Part shown: positions 60,948-64,000 of the stretch, in pieces | Numbering within the stretch: the first letter of the stretch is position 1 | Layout: each line of letters starts with the position of its first letter | Notes under the pieces: generated by a model | Databases searched by the model: none | The model's input: the letters and a program-made list of their open reading frames with translations, nothing else | What the model was told of the DNA's origin: nothing | Assembly: GCA_029204225.1 (NCBI GenBank) | Contig: CM055113.1 | Location: 28,811,252-28,875,251 of the forward strand | DNA: 64,000 nt | Source of the DNA: Diphasiastrum complanatum | Lineage: Eukaryota; Streptophyta; Lycopodiopsida; Lycopodiales; Lycopodiaceae | Direction: 5' to 3' | Position numbers and translations under genes: made by a program

Positions 60948-61292
60948 ATGGCCAGGAGACCAAGATCTAAAATTGAATCGGTGATTCTTCACAATGAGAA
61001 GGATGAAGCTGGTTTTGGGAAACCAACAAGATATATAAAAAACTCATGGGTTCTACTGCATACGTCCTCAAAAGACATGTTTAGACCAAGGAAGAAGGCA
61101 AAGATGACATTCAAATCATATTGGAAAGAAAAGATCCTTGATTTTAGCTCAGAAGTCTTGGTTCAGCATGTCTATATGCATTCAGAACTGTATCTACAAG
61201 ATCTTAATATTCATGATCACCAAAAATGTAACTATAAGTTCAAAAAAATTTGGGATCTATATTTTAACATTCATGCTTTTAAAACTTGTTGA
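60948..61292 (+). CDS. Unrecognised 114-codon ORF
   Basis: From an ATG at 60948 (MARRPRSKIESVILHNEKDE) to a stop at 61290. It is Lys-rich with KNSWVLLHTSSKDMFRPRKK and LHTSS/SYWKEKILDFSSE segments. No domain was recognised and the stop-side half looks non-coding. It could be a first exon or a chance frame. Confidence 0.25.
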   Translation: MARRPRSKIESVILHNEKDEAGFGKPTRYIKNSWVLLHTSSKDMFRPRKKAKMTFKSYWKEKILDFSSEVLVQHVYMHSELYLQDLNIHDHQKCNYKFKKIWDLYFNIHAFKTC

Positions 61293-61963
61293 AATCATAT
61301 CAGTTATCATATATGTATTGCATTCTTGCATATTTGTATCCATCTAGCATAAGCAAATGGGAGCCAGCACAATCCCTGGCAAGTATATTGGATGTGATTC
61401 ATTCGGATATTGGAAATTACAATAGCTCACTTGGCCAATAGACTAAAGATGAGCTCCTGTCAAAATCTGTACACTTCGCCAGCTGTATAATCACCGAGGG
61501 CAAACTACAATAAACAATATAGTAGATGAATATTAATAAGAAACAATATATTACATGAAGATAACGTAGAAAGGGCTAATAACTCACCTTTGAAATATCA
61601 ACATCCTCTTGAAGATTGTACCACTCAAAAAATAGGTTTTGTATAGAGTACACCATGCACAGCTAAATGAGTCATTTTGCTGGAGTGTCTGCAATACATT
61701 CAACCGATTAATAATGGGACAAAGATACTGACACTTAACAATGATGATAAACAAAAATAAACTAGAAATGTTCAATGATTACCTCAATGCTCACAATTTC
61801 ACATGTTCCTACCATGGGACTCTCTATTGGAAAATACTATACACATCTCTGGCAGCAGCGAGTCAATATCTGTGTGTTGCTTGCGGAATTCATCTTTGCA
61901 CAAAAAAGACTTATGACATTATTTGTTGTAGTTTTTATAGAAACTATAGTTAAGCTCCAGTGA
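61293..61963. other. Unrecognised sequence
   Basis: Short frames on both strands only. A TTTTTTTGCAG acceptor-like site on the minus strand lies near 61970. Confidence 0.35.
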
Positions 61964-62536
61964 TCACTGCAAAAAAACAATGAAGAAGTCCATTAGATAG
62001 ATGATACAGTGATTACAAGTAAAGAAATAGACATACTTGGTATGATAAGGCATCAACAGAAACTTCACAGCTGGTGAGCAAGCACCAAGGATACAGTGCG
62101 ACAAAGTGTCGTTGTTGTCCTTGATGCCCTGCTGAAAAAATTTGTTGAGAAGCGACAAATCTTTCATGGAATCCCTTGCAATATCATATTGCAATAAGGG
62201 GAGACCCGTCTCAATCACTGGATCACTGATAGAGGCCCTTCTATCCTTCATCTAAATACAATTTGGGATTCTAAAGTCAAGAGTAAAACCAATTTCTTTT
62301 ATTTGGAAGAGAATTGGCATGTCGATATTATCTATAGCATCTGAAATATCTTTCTCAAATTTTAAATAATCATCAAAATCTAAATATACTATAGGTTTGA
62401 CATTAACGGGAGGAGGGGGGAGAGTATTCACAATGGAGGGAATGTCCAAAATTTTTGTGGCTGAATCAACCATAGTATCTAGGGCTACAGGATTTACAAT
62501 TGCATCATCTCCAGATGGGGAATGTTGGAGGTCCAA
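61964..62536 (-). pseudogene. Unknown acidic-protein gene remnant, one in-frame stop
   Basis: One minus-strand frame runs from about 62536 (LQHSPSGDDAIVNPVALDTM, LPPPPVNVKPIVYLDFDDYL) through a single TAG at 62252-62254. It continues without shift into MKDRRASISDPVIETGLPLL and HCILGACSPAVKFLLMPYHT. A good donor, CCAA|GTATGT, lies near 62042. The preceding TTGTATTTAG could instead be an acceptor, making the TAG intronic. No family was recognised. It follows, in the same frame, the histone H3-like segment at 62549-62758. Confidence 0.4.
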
Positions 62537-62548
62537 GTGTTAGACCTT

Positions 62549-62780
62549 TTAAGGAGCCTGAGCAGAGGATCTCTTGCTCCTTTTAGGGGCAGGTTGCTTG
62601 CGAGGCCTCTTTGTGGGAAGGTTAGTCCTGTCAAGGGGTTCGTCCCTGGAAGCAGAGGGTTCACCCTTGTGAAGTTTACAGAATCTCTCCCTCATTCTAT
62701 ACAAAATTTGAAAATATTTGGGCATTATGGTGACCCGCTTAGTATGGATGGAAAGCAAAAAAGGAATCTTAAAAAAAAAA
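62549..62780 (-). pseudogene. Histone H3 C-terminal segment with basic tail
   Basis: After a pyrimidine-rich TTTTTTTTTTTTTTAAG acceptor-like site, the minus-strand frame reads [16 protein letters not shown], then QILYRMRERF. This aligns with canonical H3 [20 protein letters not shown] and the RIRGER end (alpha-2/loop 2/alpha-3 of the histone fold). It continues beyond the normal H3 C-terminus into a basic tail (TKRPRKQPAPKRSKRSS) and stops at about 62549. No H3 N-terminal part was found upstream. One T too many in a 6-T run would throw a DSFLLSIH reading out of frame. Confidence 0.65.
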
Positions 62781-62799
62781 AAAAGCCAAATAGTACTAG

Positions 62800-64000
62800 G
62801 TGGACTCCTACAAGCGCTACAATGCTATAGGTATGAACCTAACAATATTCGGTAGACTATCCCAGGTAATCTTATGGATAGTTCTGTAGAATGGTGCCCT
62901 TGGTATTAGGAACAAGGTGGATCTCTGATATTTCTTAATCTCAGAGAGCCACCTGCTCCTGTTACGCCTGGTATGTCGTGGAGGATTAGTGTTGTAAAGC
63001 TACCTTTACAAGCTTTACTTGCGGCGCCATCGGCGCCAGCTATGTCCCCGGCGCCAGCAGCGCCCCTGCTGCTCCCGGCGCCAACGGCGCCGGCGCCGCT
63101 CCCGGCGCCACTATGACCAGAATCCAGCCGGCGCCAAGTTCCTATGGCTGAAAATCTTTGATCGGTTCTAGCGAAGTCCAGAGAGCTCAGATCGATGTGC
63201 AATCACCTCACACGATCTAGGCATGATTAAAGGAAGCCTGGGGATCAATAAAATCTAGAGAGAGAAAATGACTTTCTAGAAAGAGAAAATCCTAGAGAGA
63301 GAAAAACGTGCTTTACCAGCTTGGGTAGAGTGCTTGGTATGAGGGGGGGTGCCGAATCACACCAATACTATAGGGGAGTGCGGGTTGCGACTCAGGGCGA
63401 GCTCCAACCAAGTCTCAGCCTCCCTTGCTGGAATGTTGTCATGGATCTCGCCTTGGCATGCTAGCGCCCCGGAGACTAGGGTCGGTCACACACTTGAAAT
63501 GTAACCTTCTCAGATTTATCAATAAAGTGGGATTTTCCTCAAACTGACTCTGATTACCTTCTGGGTTTCAGTGTTCGGTAAAAGCGCCAGTTGTAAGGCC
63601 GCTTTCCAAATTTTTAATTTGGCACATAGCTGAGGGTCGTATCCCGGGACGCCAGCGGTATGCCGTCGGGACCATTCGGTCCGTGGCGCCAGCGGTATGC
63701 TGTCGGGACCATTTGGTCCAGGAACTGGTTGTTTCCATATCTGTCGCGGCTTGTGGTTCTGAGTGTTCCTTGCATGAACGTGAATGGGTTAAGCTCTTGG
63801 GGAACGGGCTCTAACCTGTCGGCTGAGTTGGATGGCTTGCTTGGGTGGATGTTACCTGTTTATGGCTGTCCAGTCTGGCGTGGCGCCAGGTTGGCTTCCA
63901 GCGCTCGTGACGAAGCTTTCAGTTGGTTAAGTCTGATGTAAGTCAGACCGCTTGCTTGGAATGGATGTTACTCGTTTGTAACGAAGCTTCGAGTTGGTTA
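62800..64000. other. GC-rich region with GGCGCC-rich and short tandem repeats
   Basis: 62.99-63.12 kb is rich in GGCGCC. A 33-bp unit (CGCCAGCGGTATGC ...) occurs at 63650-63682 and 63687-63719. GCTTGCTTGG(GT/AA)TGGATGTTAC occurs at about 63836 and 63950. An AATAAA lies near 63520 on the plus strand. The 93-codon frame at 63660-63941 has no recognised domain. Confidence 0.45.
63650..63719. repeat. Two-copy 37-bp-period tandem repeat
   Basis: CGCCAGCGGTATGC(C/T)GTCGG continuing GACCATT(C/T)GGTCC, units at 63650 and 63687. Confidence 0.85.

Noticed and set aside
63660..63941. Possible LINE ORF2 start (CMNVNGLSSW)
   Set aside because: Only a handful of residues resemble an endonuclease start and no downstream endonuclease or RT motif follows.

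Overview
This is a plant nuclear window. The evidence is a split vacuolar acid invertase gene that keeps the plant-specific 9-nt mini-exon, plus Ty1/Copia and Ty3/Gypsy LTR retrotransposons with plant-type primer binding sites, a tRNA-derived SINE, a hAT-type non-autonomous transposon and many AT/GA/CA microsatellites. The lineage within land plants cannot be fixed from the sequence. Only the invertase looks intact. Most of the rest is nested, deleted or decayed transposable-element DNA.

Layout. 1-350: Copia gag/protease debris (- strand). 2762-2873: a short SINE with a 15-bp target duplication. 3524-8147 (-): a seven-exon acid invertase whose splice sites, phases and catalytic motifs are all visible (650 codons). 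9330-16200: Copia gag and pol fragments on both strands, including a 5' LTR with primer binding site at 11188 and a (GA)n tract. 16427-23597: a complete-ended Gypsy element (- strand) with 1.24/1.26-kb LTRs and 5-bp ATTAG target duplications. It has lost protease, reverse transcriptase and RNase H by a gag-to-integrase deletion, but keeps a long post-integrase reading frame. It sits inside an older Gypsy element, whose protease is at 23.9-24.4 kb.

25-28.5 kb is mostly unrecognised. 28538-31647 is a Copia element with diverged LTRs and an in-frame deletion of the reverse-transcriptase centre. 31648-32519 (-) holds remnants of a histone H3-like gene joined to extra N-terminal exons, hemmed in by LTRs on both sides. 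32520-37838 contains two Copia families: a gag/protease piece, then an integrase/RT/RNase H piece bracketed by 250-bp LTRs. 39.7-40.4 kb (-) is a further gag of the first family. 41-46 kb is repeat-rich decayed sequence. 46.0-47.3 and 49.2-50.4 kb are minus-strand Copia derivatives.

50.5-57 kb is low-complexity, minisatellite and GC-rich DNA. 57.3-58.9 kb is a microsatellite-rich tandem array interrupted by a 743-bp hAT-type element with an 8-bp target duplication. 60.2-60.6 kb is a CpG-rich GACGTC repeat element related to one at 46.0-46.3 kb. 61.9-62.8 kb (-) contains a histone H3 C-terminal segment joined to an unknown reading frame. The window ends in GC-rich sequence with short tandem repeats.

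The most unusual signals are the two complementary histone H3-like fragments in the same orientation (31.7 and 62.7 kb), the CACACGTGTG palindromes repeated through the Copia LTRs, the GACGTC-rich repeat family, the hairpin in the invertase intron next to the mini-exon, and the internally deleted retrotransposons.
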